Source: Cryptomeria japonica
Lineage: Eukaryota; Streptophyta; Pinopsida; Cupressales; Cupressaceae
Length of the DNA: 62,000 bases
Direction: 5' to 3'
Assembly: GCF_030272615.1 (NCBI RefSeq)
Contig: NC_081414.1
Location: 1,427,501 to 1,489,500 of the forward strand
Every line of letters begins with the position of its first letter. The stretch's first letter is position 1. The notes under the pieces are model-generated. The model ran no database searches. It was not told the origin of the DNA and worked only from the letters and a program-made list of their open reading frames with translations. Below are positions 1-12,416 of the stretch, piece by piece. The position numbers and the translations under genes were made by a program.

Positions 1-138
1 GTCATTTTTTTATAAAACGTATTAATTGTAAATATTCTAACATTGATATTGGTTGTAAAGTGTGATAAGGTTCTTATACAGAACAATGGAATGGTTTGAT
101 CCAAATCTGGCAAGATAAGAATTCAGGCTAGAGTTGTG
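1..138. other. AT-rich sequence leading into a LINE-like remnant
   Basis: No usable reading frame is seen. The stretch runs straight into the LINE-like 3' end that follows and may be upstream sequence of the same insertion, but there is no second copy here to compare it with. Confidence 0.3.
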
Positions 139-437
139 TTTGGTCATCATTATCAGAGAAGGGCCGAATCGCAGCGTAAAAAAAATTATGGACAATCTTT
201 GAGTATTCTTTCAAATAGATTTACCTAGATGTGAATTATCCAAGGACTCATGTATCTTGTTCTTTATTATTAGCTTTCTGTAGCATTAATTTTTTGATCC
301 ATAAATGGATCTGGGCTAGACCAAAGGTTTTCTTCCCTCCATTCTTTCCTACCGGTGCCCACACTGAATGGAGCTATAATTATCTTTTTAATTAATAAAA
401 TCTCTCTAGCCTCAACCTTTTACCGATCAAAACAAAA
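139..437 (+). mobile_element. LINE-like 3' end, copy 1
   Basis: This segment is about 90% identical by eye to 639-930. It ends in an AATAAAATCTCTCT-type stretch followed by an A-rich tail (about 428-437) and simple A/T repeats, as expected for the 3' end of a 5'-truncated LINE. The short frame through the middle (for example the residues GQSLSILSNRF) is shared by both copies. No reverse transcriptase domain is present. The LINE assignment rests on the 3' tail structure; another polyadenylated retroposon is possible. Confidence 0.5.
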
Positions 438-477
438 AAAAACAATAATAATTATTATTATTATAATTATAATAATA

Positions 478-636
478 ACAACAACAACAAGTCCAATCAA
501 GATCAGAAAAGAGGGTTATGACAATGCTTATTGCTCATGTCAATCCAATATTACAAGTAGCACACACAAGAGGTGCTCAATACAAATACAAAGGTCATGC
601 AATAAGTTTTACACAATACTTTGAACATTATCGAGG
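478..636 (+). pseudogene. Helitron-like protein fragment, duplicated partial copy
   Basis: From 518 the translation gives MTMLIAHVNPILQVAHTRGA and continues with a short QYKYKGHAISF stretch. This resembles the segment before the Rep domain of plant Helitron proteins (ML(I)-x-P-V-x-R-GxQYxYxGHxxxF). The copy ends abruptly at about 625 where LINE-like copy 2 starts. The same coding segment is repeated at 977-1123, where it continues into the rest of the Helitron gene. This is therefore a partial duplicate. Confidence 0.6.
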
Positions 637-638
637 AC

Positions 639-935
639 ATCATTATCGGGGAAGGGCTGAATCGCAGCGTAAAAGAAATTATGGACAATCTTTGAGTATT
701 CTTTCAAATAGATTTACCTGGATGTGAATTATCCAAGGACTCATGTATCTTGTTCTTTATTATTATCTTTTTGTAGCATTAATTTTCTGATCCATAAATG
801 GATTTGGGCTAGACCAGAGGTTTTCTTCCCTCCATTCTTTCTTACCAATGCCCACACTGAATGGAGTTGTAATTCTCTTTTTAGTTAATAAAATCTCTCT
901 GGCCTCGGCCTTTTACTGATCAAAACAAAAAAAAT
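639..935 (+). mobile_element. LINE-like 3' end, copy 2
   Basis: Second copy of the 139-437 segment, ending in an A-rich tail at about 925-935 followed by AAT/ATA microsatellite sequence. It lies between two copies of the same Helitron coding segment, so the order is LINE, Helitron piece, LINE, Helitron piece. That order shows a tandem duplication of a unit of about 490 bp rather than two independent insertions. Confidence 0.5.
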
Positions 936-2197
936 AAAAAAATAATAATTTTATTATAATTATAATAATAATAATAACAACAACAAGTCCAATCAAGATC
1001 AGAAAAGAGGGTTATGACAATGCTTATTGCTCATGTCAATCCAATATTACAAGTAGCACACACAAGAGGTGGTCAATACAAATATAAAGGTCATGCAATA
1101 AGTTTTACACAATACTTTGAACAAATTGCAAAGAAATTGCCACATTCAATTGTAGACTTGTAATGAATAATAACTAGAAGGAAAGACCAATGTGGCATTA
1201 GCTATCACTTTAACATGAATACAAATTGTGTTTATAGAGCATTGCAATACAAAATTATCTATGACAAATTTAATTGTGATGTTAAAATTGATCTAAATTT
1301 ACTTGATGATTCATGATCAAACTCTCCAAATAATGTTTCTGATTGATTGCAAGTAGTAAATATGGAATTTGATTCAAATAGAAATGAAATCTTCTTTTTT
1401 AGACCAGTCATGGAAACTGATGAAGATAACATATTCATTGAACATAATATATCGATATCTTCAAGACCGCCAAATGCAAAAAGAGAAATGGAGTTTATTC
1501 ATGCATGGGTTAATAACCAAACAACAAATCTAATGACAATGATTGAGTGGCCAACAATTGATACATATCATATTAATGAGTACACTACATTAGAAATACT
1601 TGATATGACATTCTTGACATTATTTCATACTATTCAATGTAATTTGTTAGATTCTCGAATGAAACAAGTACATTTACATGAATATGTCAAACATTTATTA
1701 TGATATAGAGACAGTCGATTACAACATATAGGAAAACAACATGACAAATATGATCACGAGACATCGTGCATAAACATCAACCACAGTTTTTAGCAAAGGA
1801 GGTTTTCATAGAATGTCAATAGCTATAATTGATCTCCATGATCATATGGAAAGTATGCCACAATCACATCTAGCAGATAGCTTAATATGATTTGGAGCTA
1901 CATTAAGGGGGACAAGATCATATTAGACCAAATGTCATGTGCAAAACTAATAGACATGTTGCACCAAATTGAAACACCAACAATATTCTTCATACTAAGT
2001 GCAACTGATTTGTATTGGTCAAATTTACATGCTTTAATGCCAAGAGAATTACCAACAAGTTCACGTGAAGCACATACTTGACGAAAATAAAATGTCATTG
2101 ACTACCCTCACATAGTTGCACAATATATGCATTTACGACATTTCACTTTTAGAAAAAAGGAATGAATGTCACAGACTACTGATGTAGATATGAATGT

Positions 2198-2230
2198 CAA
2201 CATAGAGGGTCAACACATGTACATGGATCT
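2198..2230 (+). other. Rep nuclease HUH motif of the Helitron remnant
   Basis: The frame starting at 2198 reads QHRGSTHVHGS. The two histidines around valine (codons 2216-2224) are the metal-binding HUH pair of Helitron Rep proteins, usually found as QHRGSxHxHG. A stop codon lies just upstream at 2183-2185. The motif survives although the surrounding gene does not. Confidence 0.75.
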
Positions 2231-3887
2231 CCAAACATGGATAAAATTAATTGGTCAAATGATGAAAAAAAAATTGCAGAAAGATATTTCAACTTCATTG
2301 TTCATGCATGGAATCCTATGGAAGATAGGCATCAAAGAAACATACATGTACATTCACATTTTTGGATACCAAATGTATACAATTACTTTTTTTCATAGAT
2401 TCTTGAAAAATTAAAAAATAATCAATGTGAATTTATTTTGTAGTCAATCCATAATTTTTCAAGTGCATCCATGTCTTAAAAATACAAGACAAATTACAAA
2501 AACAAATTTTAACAATGACTACAAAGAGATACTCAACACAGTAGAAAGACATACAATGTGTAGAGGAAGAGCATGCTTACAGAAAAAAGAGGGAAAATGA
2601 CTTGCAAGTACATATCTATTAAAACTATGAATTCAATTATAAAATAAATTATTATTGTAATGGTTAACATAATATAACTCTATGTTACTTATGAAACCTA
2701 TAAGTATAATGCTCCACGACCGATAAATTTAGAAGGCTCAAAATTGTATGAAGATTTACAAATCAAAGACAAAAAAAATTGAACCTATAAGAAATGATGA
2801 TAGACTTGACATAATATATATTGCAACTATGGAGAGCAAACATAGATTAGCAACATGTTCTTTTGAAACATATTGTCATTAAATATATTGCAAAGTATGC
2901 ACAACAAAAGCAGAAAGAAGCTTTGAAATCAACCAACAAATGCTATTACGACTTGCAAATGTTGAAAATCCAAAAAATTTAGCTTCCAAAGGCTATAAAA
3001 GATTTTAACTGAAATTATTATAGAGAGAGATATTGGAGCATAAGAGACGAGTAACGTGTTATTAGAGCTACCATTGGTAGAAAACATCACAACATTTATT
3101 AATCTAAATGTATCAACTAAAGTTTTCAAATGTTTAATATAGAATGAAGAAAATAACAATGAAGAACATACAATTTCTTTCATTGATGCATACAAATATA
3201 GGCCACTTGCTATGGAAACGATCTCGTTAATTGATGCTACAAAATATTGGATATATAATCCTGAAAGAAAATGGCCAAATAAGTGGAACCCGAGGAAAAA
3301 AGAAAGTATTGTAAGAGTGTTTCTAATATTTACATTTATTCCTACATATTTTCAAATAAATAGCTAATTTTTTGTTTATCAGAATTGTTGCTTCACAAAT
3401 CTTTTTCAAGACATACAAAGGAACATAGGTCATAAGAATGATACAATAGTATCAAATTGGGAGAAATTCAATTATAATCCATGGCATGTACAACAAAGAA
3501 TAGAGAATGAAAATGTTGAAAACATTGAATACTATGAAAATGAAGAAAATGAGATGGTAGAAGAACCTAAAATAAAAAATGAATGAGAAATTACATCAAT
3601 ACTTCATCATGGTTAGATCATGCCAATTTTAGAGATAGATATGCTTGGTAGAAGAGATATGGATAAAGAAGCAAATTGGTCTATTGAATTCGAAGGTGGA
3701 TAATATACAAATGAGGCTATCAATTTTATCACTATCATGAAAACCATTGGTTCTCTCAAACATGATGAAAAACCACAATTTGTAAGTTATGGTAACCTCA
3801 ACAAAAAAACAATAAAAGATAGTTAATATTATAATTTCACACTATCAAAAAATTCCAAATGAATGTCCCTTTTTAATGATAATACAA

Positions 3888-3911
3888 GGAACAACAAGAA
3901 TAGGCAAATCT
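3888..3911 (+). other. Degenerate Walker A of the PIF1-like helicase
   Basis: The frame reads GTTRIGKS, preceded by PFLMIIQ and followed by HVIGVINKALQNALL. The family motif is normally GxAGTGKS, so the second half (GKS) is kept while the middle is changed. It marks the start of the helicase half of the Helitron gene. Confidence 0.7.
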
Positions 3912-5115
3912 CATGTGATAGGTGTTATAAATAAAGCACTTCAAAATGCTTTGTTGCTAGATTGATATCCTATACTTCTACTTGCACCAATTAGAGTTTC
4001 GACCTTCAATATCATAGCATCAAAAATTTATTCAAAATTACGAATGCCAATAAGAGATTTCAAATAACTTGAGGGAAGAAGACTAACAAGCTTCAAAGAA
4101 TAAATGACATGTGTTAGATACACATCGATTGATGAAATGATCATTATCGGTGAAAGGTTGATTGAAAACATAGATTCCAGATTACGTCAAGATTTTCCAA
4201 GAAATGTAAATCGACGCTTTATAGGTATGCCATCCAATCAAGTTATTAATATTATATTTTATTTGAATAGACAATTTTTTTCATACAAATGTGAATTTAG
4301 TATTTATAAAATATACAACCTCACATACTCAATTATTCAAAAATATTTCAGGAATATCTATCATTTTGGTTGGGGTTATTGGACAATTACCACAAGTCGA
4401 TTATAAACCACCATATCAAAGTAAAAGAAGAGCAAAGCTAATATGAAAATAATTCAAAACTATCATTAATTTAGATCATATTTTTAGATAAGACAGACAA
4501 AACAATGAGCAACAAAAATTTTGTCAACTTTTAACAAACATAAGAGATGTAAAACCTATCATAAATGATTCAATATTGTTAATGACACATTCTAATACGA
4601 CAATTGATGCACTAAGAAACCAATACTTTGATAATAGTGTATTTTTATTTGTAATAAATGATAATGTTCACAACCATAACAAAAAAATACACTCATTGCA
4701 AAATCCAATAGCACAAAAAATTGCCACAAGAACTAGAGTGGTCAATGGCACTAAAGGAGGAACAAATGATGAACTTGAGACATAACTATTATTATGTAAT
4801 AATGCGAGGGTTATGCTAACATGTAATCTATGGTCGATAGAAGCAGGACTTATAAATGGAGCTTTAGAAAACATTCAAAAAGTTGCATATAGACCTAAAA
4901 ATGCTCCACCTCAACCACCAACATATGTATTGGTACAAGTCAAAAATTACTCAGGCATATCGTTCGATGATCACAATCTGTTTTTAGTTCCAATTGCAAC
5001 AATTCAAAGGGGTGGTTCTACACAGATACCATTGTGTTTGGCTCGGGCACTAACGATACTCAAATCTCAAGGATTAACACTTGACAAAATCACTGTTGAT
5101 ATAGGACCAACATAA

Positions 5116-6149
5116 AGAATATGGATTGTGCAAATCTCTCAAGTGAAGTGCTTGCAAGGACTATGAATTATGCCATCATTCACATTTGACAGATATGAAC
5201 AAATGAAAAGGGAAAACAAATTGAAAGTAGAAAATGAGAAGAAGACAAGTTGATAGCATTGAAAAATTATTAATGTACCAAAATTTTCTTATCCATTCAA
5301 TATATTTTATTTCTCTTAAAATAGTATTAAAACTATTGGTCATTGATTATTGCAAAAAAATATACTAAAATATATGTTCAAATGAGTATTTGTCCTCGTA
5401 TATGTATTATTCCTAAAGCCTATCTCTATTTGTACTTATACCTTTAACCCTGTAACTAAAAGTAATATTAATTGTGACTCTAACACTAACACTAACACTA
5501 ACACTAACACTAACACTAACACTAAAACTAACACTAACACTAACAGTAACATTCAACCTAATTGTAATTATGATATTAATGCCCACAAGATATATTCAAA
5601 CTAATGACAATTTGTTATTGTTAAAGAAACATATTGAAATATATATTTACAATGAATAATTGTCATTCTAGAGTATATTATTACTAAACGCTAACTCCAA
5701 TCCTACTTGTAAATGCAACCCTACAACTAAAACTAACACTAATTGTAACTATAATCCTACTTCTAACTTTCACCCTAATTGTAACCCTATTAGTAATCCC
5801 GCATTAAAAATAATTATTAGATTAAATTTATTATATAAAATAACTAATAATGGTATGAAATTATCAATAATTATTTTATGCTTATAATGTGAATTCATTA
5901 TATGTCACCCTAATTACTAAACATAACCCTAACACTACTTCTACCTCCAACCCTTTAAATAAAAGTACTACCAATTATCTCTAACACTAAAACTAACCCT
6001 AACTCTAACTCTAATGATGATCCTATTTTTCATAAGATGTATTCAAATTAAAGTTCACTAATCATTTTATACTCAATCTTTTGAAAAAAGTTTCTTATAC
6101 AACATTTTAACATGTTGACATGAAGCACACATGAAGTAGGTTTGATGGA
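5116..6149. other. Non-coding spacer with telomere-like simple repeats
   Basis: No gene is seen. The region is AT-rich and peppered with CTAACA-, CTAACC- and CCCTAA-like units (about 5420-5560, 5690-5800, 5925-6020). The best array is listed separately. Confidence 0.6.
5480..5552 (+). repeat. (CTAACA)n array
   Basis: About twelve tandem copies of the hexamer CTAACA (TGTTAG on the other strand) with a few single-base changes. It differs from the plant telomere unit CCCTAAA, so it is a simple repeat and not a chromosome end. Confidence 0.9.
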
Positions 6150-7330
6150 TGGAAAAAGAATAAAATGCATGTGGGGAGACCTACCAGAATAGTTGGTGTT
6201 GATGATTATAGCAAAATTATCTACCAAAGATTTCTCAAGACTGGAGTTGGTCTATAAGAGATGGAAAGAGATGTTTTCTTCGCCTAATTCTCTTAAAACC
6301 ATATTTTCATATCATTCTCCTCCTAGATGTAATTTCTTACTGCACTTTTTTTATTTTGGGTCCAAAAGGATACAATCATGGCTCATCGAAGGTGATGTAG
6401 ATTTTCATAGGGCACCTTTAATAAAATTTCCAAAATATTGGAAGTGCATAGAGGTAGTTTCCAACAATATCTATTGTTTCTCAAAATGAGTAAAAGACAA
6501 TGATTCTAATTTCTACATAAATAATAAATCTAATGCAAGTACTCCAACATGGACAAAACTTTCTTCTATATGACAAATAACAACCACTATAAGTATCGAT
6601 TTCATGGCAACAAGTTTTGTCTCTTCCACCAATTAGGTTATAATCTTGCTTGGATAGTACTATAGGAACACAAATGGTCAAAGTTATGTTGAGATTTATG
6701 AGTCAAAATTAGATTCATGGAATCAATTATTTGTTGAAAATTCTTATTATCATTTGGGGAGAGGTTTTTGTTATAAAGGATGATTTTATTGGATGAGAAA
6801 TCATACGAAAAATGATGATATTATTGAATTAAATTATGTTACATTAGCTTGAACGATAATTCCATGGCCAACAGATTCTACAACAAATTGCCCACCAATT
6901 ACAGGTTTTGCCTATGAAGAAGTAAACAAAACTTATGAAAATTATTATGAGGTGATTCACTGGAAGAGTTTTACTACGTCTTGGGAAATAGATGGTTGTG
7001 ATACTTACATAGTGTTGGTTGATAAAGAATATCATCAATAGTGGAAGTTAAAAAAAATGATAAAGAAGGTGAAGAAATAAATATATTGTCTCCTTTACAC
7101 ATTGATTTACCTAAAATAATTTACATGATAACAATAAATAACAATGGATGTATATTAATTATGGGATAGAAAGTATCATTATATAATACTGAAGGAAGAA
7201 TAATCTGAACCATCAATTTGCTAGAGTTTGACCCACAACATCTTCTTGAAACCAATAAGTAGTATGGAAATTATATACCATTATTTAGCATGTTAATAGG
7301 TCGTATGAATGTATGGTGGCCACAGTAATT
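6150..7330 (+). pseudogene. F-box protein pseudogene
   Basis: F-box proteins are substrate receptors of SCF ubiquitin ligases; the N-terminal F-box binds SKP1. Just before and after 6193 the frame reads GDLPE, a stop codon (TAG, 6191-6193), then LVLMIIAKLSTKDFSRLELV and KRWKEMF, an almost complete F-box. It continues open to 6489 (SWLIEGDVDFHRAP). Broken pieces resembling an F-box-associated or kelch C-terminal region follow (IPWPTDSTTNCPPI near 6860; SWEIDGCDTYIVLVDKEY near 6980). Multiple stops and frameshifts mark a dead copy. It is the only host-type gene remnant I can recognise in the window. Confidence 0.7.
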
Positions 7331-7365
7331 ATAAAATTTTGTAAAATTTTATAATTTGGTATTTC

Positions 7366-8410
7366 TGTAGCCTCGTAAATTGTACACCTTTGCTAGGGTG
7401 TCTAATTCCACACTTATTTAGCACTCATTTTAGTGTGTCTCATCCTAGTATGCATTATAGGACTTCATTATGCACTTATTTAATGATTAATTCAAAATAT
7501 GTGCATCCTCTCTCAATAAAATATTAAATGGGTCTTTAATCATAGGTGTGTACCCTTTAATTCTTTCATCTCCTCATTTTTTTTAACCCTACATAGGCCC
7601 TATTTCAACATGTGTGGCCTTTCGTATCTTACCCCAACATCACAACCCAGTTTACATTTAATCTTAGCATGTCCTTGGCATTTTGGGCCTTGGGATTGGA
7701 GGGAGAAAGGTTCTTAGGGCAACCCACTCCTGGGTGCAGACCAATCAGGGTGCCCCTCTCCTTGATGTTTTGGCTCAAATTCAAATCGCTTAATGGTCAA
7801 CTTTGTTAGGCATAAAATATTTGTCTGTGTCGGCCTGCTTTGAGTTTGGCACCTCAAAATTCTTGGTGAGGTATAAAGCCAAGTCATCTCATCTCATTTT
7901 AGGAGAGAAATAATTGTGAAGGATTAGCTTTGCAATTTGAAGACATCCTATGAGGTGAAGATTTGCAAATCAAAGGAAAAATCAACAAACATCTGAGATT
8001 CCAATCCATTTTTCAACTTCAACATGGAAGCTTCGAGAGATGTAGGAGGATAACAAGGAATTACTAACTAATGATTGGCTAGTATCCCTCCCTTTGGGTG
8101 TGGTATGATTTCATGTTATTCTCATATCTCTACATACAAGCTTCAATTTTGAGTTTTATTATTTCAAGTTATGTGATTCATGTAATCTCATTTTCAATAT
8201 CATTTAGGGTTTTACTATAATACATTTGAATAGATCTATAGGGTTTTTTTTATGCATATTTAGCTCATAGCAAATCTTAGACACACTTAAGATTCAAGAG
8301 AACACAATTCCAAATTTCAATATTGGCTATTTGTGGATGTGGAAAACACTAAAACAAGGGGTTGACTAAGGAAAACCCCTATATAGCCACATACACCATT
8401 TTTCTATGTT
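7366..8410 (+). mobile_element. Possible LTR or LTR fragment
   Basis: The segment begins TGTAGCCTCGTAAATTG after ATTTC and contains a TATAAAG box near 7872. A leader-like, coding-free stretch follows. This layout resembles a gypsy LTR, but I found no matching second copy, no clear 3' boundary and no target duplication. Treat it as tentative. Confidence 0.3.
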
Positions 8411-9321
<911 letters not shown>

Positions 9322-9405
9322 ATTGTTAGATAAAATAATATTATATATTAAATTTATAATATTTTATTTATAATTTTATATTATAAATAATTTAATATTA
9401 TATAA

Positions 9406-10195
9406 TGTAGACACCTAAAATTGTCATGTCTAATTAAATAAATATCTTTATTTATTTAATTATTTTATCCTAATTCTTTTATTAATTAAATAAATCTTTA
9501 TTTATTTAATTCATTCATTTATCCTCTTCTAGCCTTATTTCTCATTTAAATAAATACATTTATTTATTTAAATTATCCTTTTCCTAAATTAAATAAATAT
9601 CTTATTTATTTAACTATCCCACTTCTTCTATTAATTAAATGAATCTTTATTTATTTAATTAATTCATTAACCTTTTCCACCTATGACACATGTCATTCAT
9701 CTCTTAATTCATACACTACCTACCCCTTTCATTATTTTATTATTATTTTCTTTACTTACCCTTTAATCATAGCCGACCATTTATCTTTTACACCTCTTAA
9801 TCTTATCCTTCCATTTCTTATAGTGTCTTCTATATAAGGAGATGCTTCCTTCATTATCAAACCCTAACTAACTCAATTACGCACTCGACTACACTATGCC
9901 TTTTGCACTTTCATATGCGATCCTACTTGCAACCACATTTTCGTTCTTTGTTGAGCTATTATGCACATAAAATCTGAGAGCAAATATATCAAGCAAGATC
10001 AATGGAGATAGGAAGAATGGAGATTCAAACCCTATTGGACATGTGATGGTATAATCTTTGAGATTTCATTTGATTTGCATTGTCTTAGGTAATCTTCATA
10101 TGTTATGGTGGATCTTTGTTGTTGTTAGGCTAGGGTTTTGTGGTTGAATTCATTTAGTCTTTCAACATTGTTGTTATCCATTTTCACCATATACA
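9406..10195 (+). mobile_element. Solo LTR of the E5 gypsy family
   Basis: It starts TGTAGACACC and ends CACCATATACA, matching in inverted orientation the E5 LTRs at 36011-36785 and 51185-51959. It is flanked by the 5-bp duplication TATAA (9401-9405 and 10196-10200). There is no internal region, so it was left by LTR-LTR recombination. It shares the family's series of AT-rich palindromes (about 9420-9665). Confidence 0.9.
9831..9837 (+). promoter_or_regulatory. TATA box of the solo LTR
   Basis: TATATAAGG lies in the middle of the LTR, where the U3/R border is expected. The matching place in the E5 LTRs reads TATTTAAGG on the element's strand. Confidence 0.55.
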
Positions 10196-10200
10196 TATAA

Positions 10201-10709
10201 TATAATATTTTTCAAATTACAAAAAATTATTAAATATAATTAAACACAATTATAGTTTAATATTTAAATACATTAATAATACATTCATATATTAAATTTA
10301 TGATGTAACACTAAATAAAATTGAACCTTAAGCCTAAACCAAATTAAACCTAACCCTAACCTTAAACTTAACTAAACACTAAACCAAATACAACCCTTAC
10401 CCAAAACCTAATTGAACACTACACCAAATGGAATTCTACTCCTAAGAGTGATTGGATATTAAAGCAAATCAAATGTAACACTAACCCTAACCCTAATTGT
10501 ACACTACATCGAATTCCACCTAACCTTAAACCTATTTGAAAACCACACCAAAGTAATCTCTAAACCTAAACCTAATTGAATGTACAACATTAAATCAAAT
10601 TGAACCCTAAACTTAACCATAAACCAATTTGTATCGTAACCATAACATTAAACTAAATTGAACCCTAACCCTAAACCTAATAAAATATTAAACCAAATTA
10701 AACCCCAAT
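10201..10709. repeat. Degenerate CCCTAAA-like interspersed repeats
   Basis: From about 10320 the sequence is an irregular succession of CCTAACCCTAA, CCTAAACC and AACCAAATTGAACC-type units without a fixed period. No gene is present. It resembles eroded interstitial telomere-like DNA. Confidence 0.6.
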
Positions 10710-10944
10710 TGTTGGCAATTGACACTCATTTGGGCTCATGGTGTTGTCATTGATGACAACACACATCATTTTGGGTTGGATACTTATCTGATACTTACCA
10801 GTATTCTAGGATTGACATCCGACATTTAAGGAAATCGATATTGTGAAAAGCAAAGAAAATCGACAAACTAGGAAACGGTATTTGGAGGTTGACATAGGAG
10901 ATTGATCCGGCAAAAGTTAAAGCGGCAACAGTCATAAAGATTAA
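10710..10944 (+). mobile_element. E0 LTR, left part
   Basis: It begins TGTTGGCAATTGACACTC. The LTR is cut at 10944 by E1 and resumes at 55249, ending in CCAACA at 55951, directly before a methionine-tRNA primer site. The two parts give an LTR of about 938 bp with TGTTGG...CCAACA ends. The partner 3' LTR lies outside this window or is lost. Confidence 0.75.
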
Positions 10945-11286
10945 TGTTAGAGTTATCTTGTATTAGCTAATAATTATTTATTTAATTATTAGTCTATTAT
11001 ACTCTACCCTTAAGCTAAAATTAGGCATTTAATAATATTGTAGGTATTCTAATTATTAAATACACATTATCCCTTTAGGGTTTCTTTAGGGTTGCCCATC
11101 TTTAGGGCTTCTTATTCTCCTTTCATAAGGATTGTATTGTAATTTTCTATTCCATTCCCTTTCTAAATGATAATCTTTTTCTTCAGAGCCATTATTGTGT
11201 TTATGTCTCCAATCTTCTCTTGTGACAGGTATTTTGCTTGCAGGTGCTCTTGGGATCTCAGAAGTTGTATTTTCTCAACTTCTTCA
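10945..11286 (+). repeat. E1 5' LTR
   Basis: 342 bp, TGTTAGAGTTATC...CTTCTTCA. It closely matches 54566-54902 and 54907-55248. Confidence 0.92.
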
Positions 11287-11298
11287 TAGTATCAGAGC
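11287..11298 (+). promoter_or_regulatory. E1 primer-binding site
   Basis: TAGTATCAGAGC directly follows the LTR. It is the usual site complementary to initiator methionine tRNA (TGGTATCAGAGC) with one G-to-A change. Confidence 0.8.
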
Positions 11299-12416
11299 CT
11301 ACATCTGCTGCTGCTTGTTCCTAATTTTTTTCCAAAGATTTTTCTTTGGAGGCAAGGGTTTCAGTTTTTTTTCAGAGTTTTTTTACTTTGGATCTGGGGT
11401 ACCTCTTTGTTTCTGGGTACTTTGAGCTCAAACGGACCCCACTTTTGAGCTCAAAACACCCAAAAACCCCCATTTTCATATAAAATTTGTCAAATTTGGA
11501 CAACTTTGGCTCTGGGAATTTTTTTTATTTTGGCCCTTCCAGGGCACATTTTTTTGAAGAAAAAATAAATAAATAAATTTATTGTGTTTAGGGAAGTTTA
11601 ACGGCTTGCCTAGGCCAAAACCGTCATCGCCGATCGTCGACGGTCTGTTAACTGTCGGGGCTAGCCCTCACGGTTACTGCCAGCAGGTGCCAGCAAATTG
11701 GGAGCTGCTAGTAGCTCCACCTGGGACCCGCCTGCCGCCAGCAACTCTAGAGCAAGCCACCCAGCCCAAGACCCGCCCACCAGCAGATCCATTTCCGACA
11801 TCGCCCGCCGCTTGCTCTGTCCGGCCACCGCCAAACCAGAGAGCCACCTCCGCCCAGTCACCTCCTCTTGCTCCTCTTTGCAAGCTTTTTGACAAGGGGA
11901 GGTTTTTTTGTCATAACTTGGGCAAAAAGAGTCGGATTTTCGAAAATGAATAGGTGCCAAAAATCTCTTTTCGAGCTCTATTCAAATCTGGAGGTTAGAT
12001 TTGCTGATTTTTTCATTTAGTACCTGTTTTTTGCCATCAAATTCAAAGCTCTTTTCTGCACTCTGGGAGCCATAACTTGGGAAAACTGACTCCATTTTCG
12101 GAAAATGAATAGGCGACGAAAAGGTCTTGGAGAGCCCTATTCAGCTTTGGCGTTAATTTTTCCAGAAAAATCACTAGGTACACAAGATATTGTCTAAATC
12201 ATTTTTAGCTCTTGTCTTCTTTTCTGGCTTTTAGATTGTACTGGTTTTTTGGTTTTACATCTTGTGGGGGTGTCATTTTACTACTTTCTGTAATTTACTT
12301 CAGAAAATTAGAACACTTAAAACTCAAAAAGAAATGCCTTCTGCATTCTCTGTCTAGTCTGAAAGATCACTTAATTAAAAAATCAAGAGCAGGTCCAGGT
12401 ACAGGTACAGGTACAC
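11299..12416 (+). other. E1 untranslated leader
   Basis: Non-coding. It contains a GC-rich island at about 11600-11880 in otherwise AT-rich sequence. Overlapping short frames there on both strands have no family features. A tandem AGGTAC(A) run lies just before the gag start (about 12389-12412). Confidence 0.6.

Larger units (their letters stand above)
977..5115 (+). pseudogene. Decayed Helitron Rep/helicase (RepHel) gene
   Basis: A RepHel protein starts rolling-circle transposition with an HUH-type nuclease and unwinds DNA with a PIF1-like helicase. Fragments occur in the family's order, in shifting frames. The N-terminal piece is at 977-1330. The stretch NEYTTLEILDMTF is near 1570-1620. 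YWSNLHALMP is near 2010-2045. A YPHIVAQYMHLRH stretch lies near 2100-2140. The HUH motif is at 2216-2224, a spacer resembling the Rep-helicase linker at 3170-3560, Walker A at 3888-3911, and the helicase C-terminus at 4813-5115 ends IPLCLARALTILKSQGLTLD. Many stops and frameshifts break it, so it is non-functional. No Helitron 5'-TC or 3' hairpin-CTRR end was identified. Confidence 0.8.

Noticed and set aside
3310-3382. Intron inside the Helitron gene (GTAAGAG...TTTATCAG)
   Set aside because: Splice-like ends exist and the text on both sides is coding-like, but in such a decayed gene an insertion or chance cannot be separated from an intron.
5480-5552. True telomere or chromosome end
   Set aside because: The unit is CTAACA, not CCCTAAA, and coding remnants lie on both sides.
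11582-11960. Proline- and alanine-rich proteins on both strands of the GC-rich island
   Set aside because: Overlapping frames on both strands without family features, inside the E1 leader; composition alone keeps them open.
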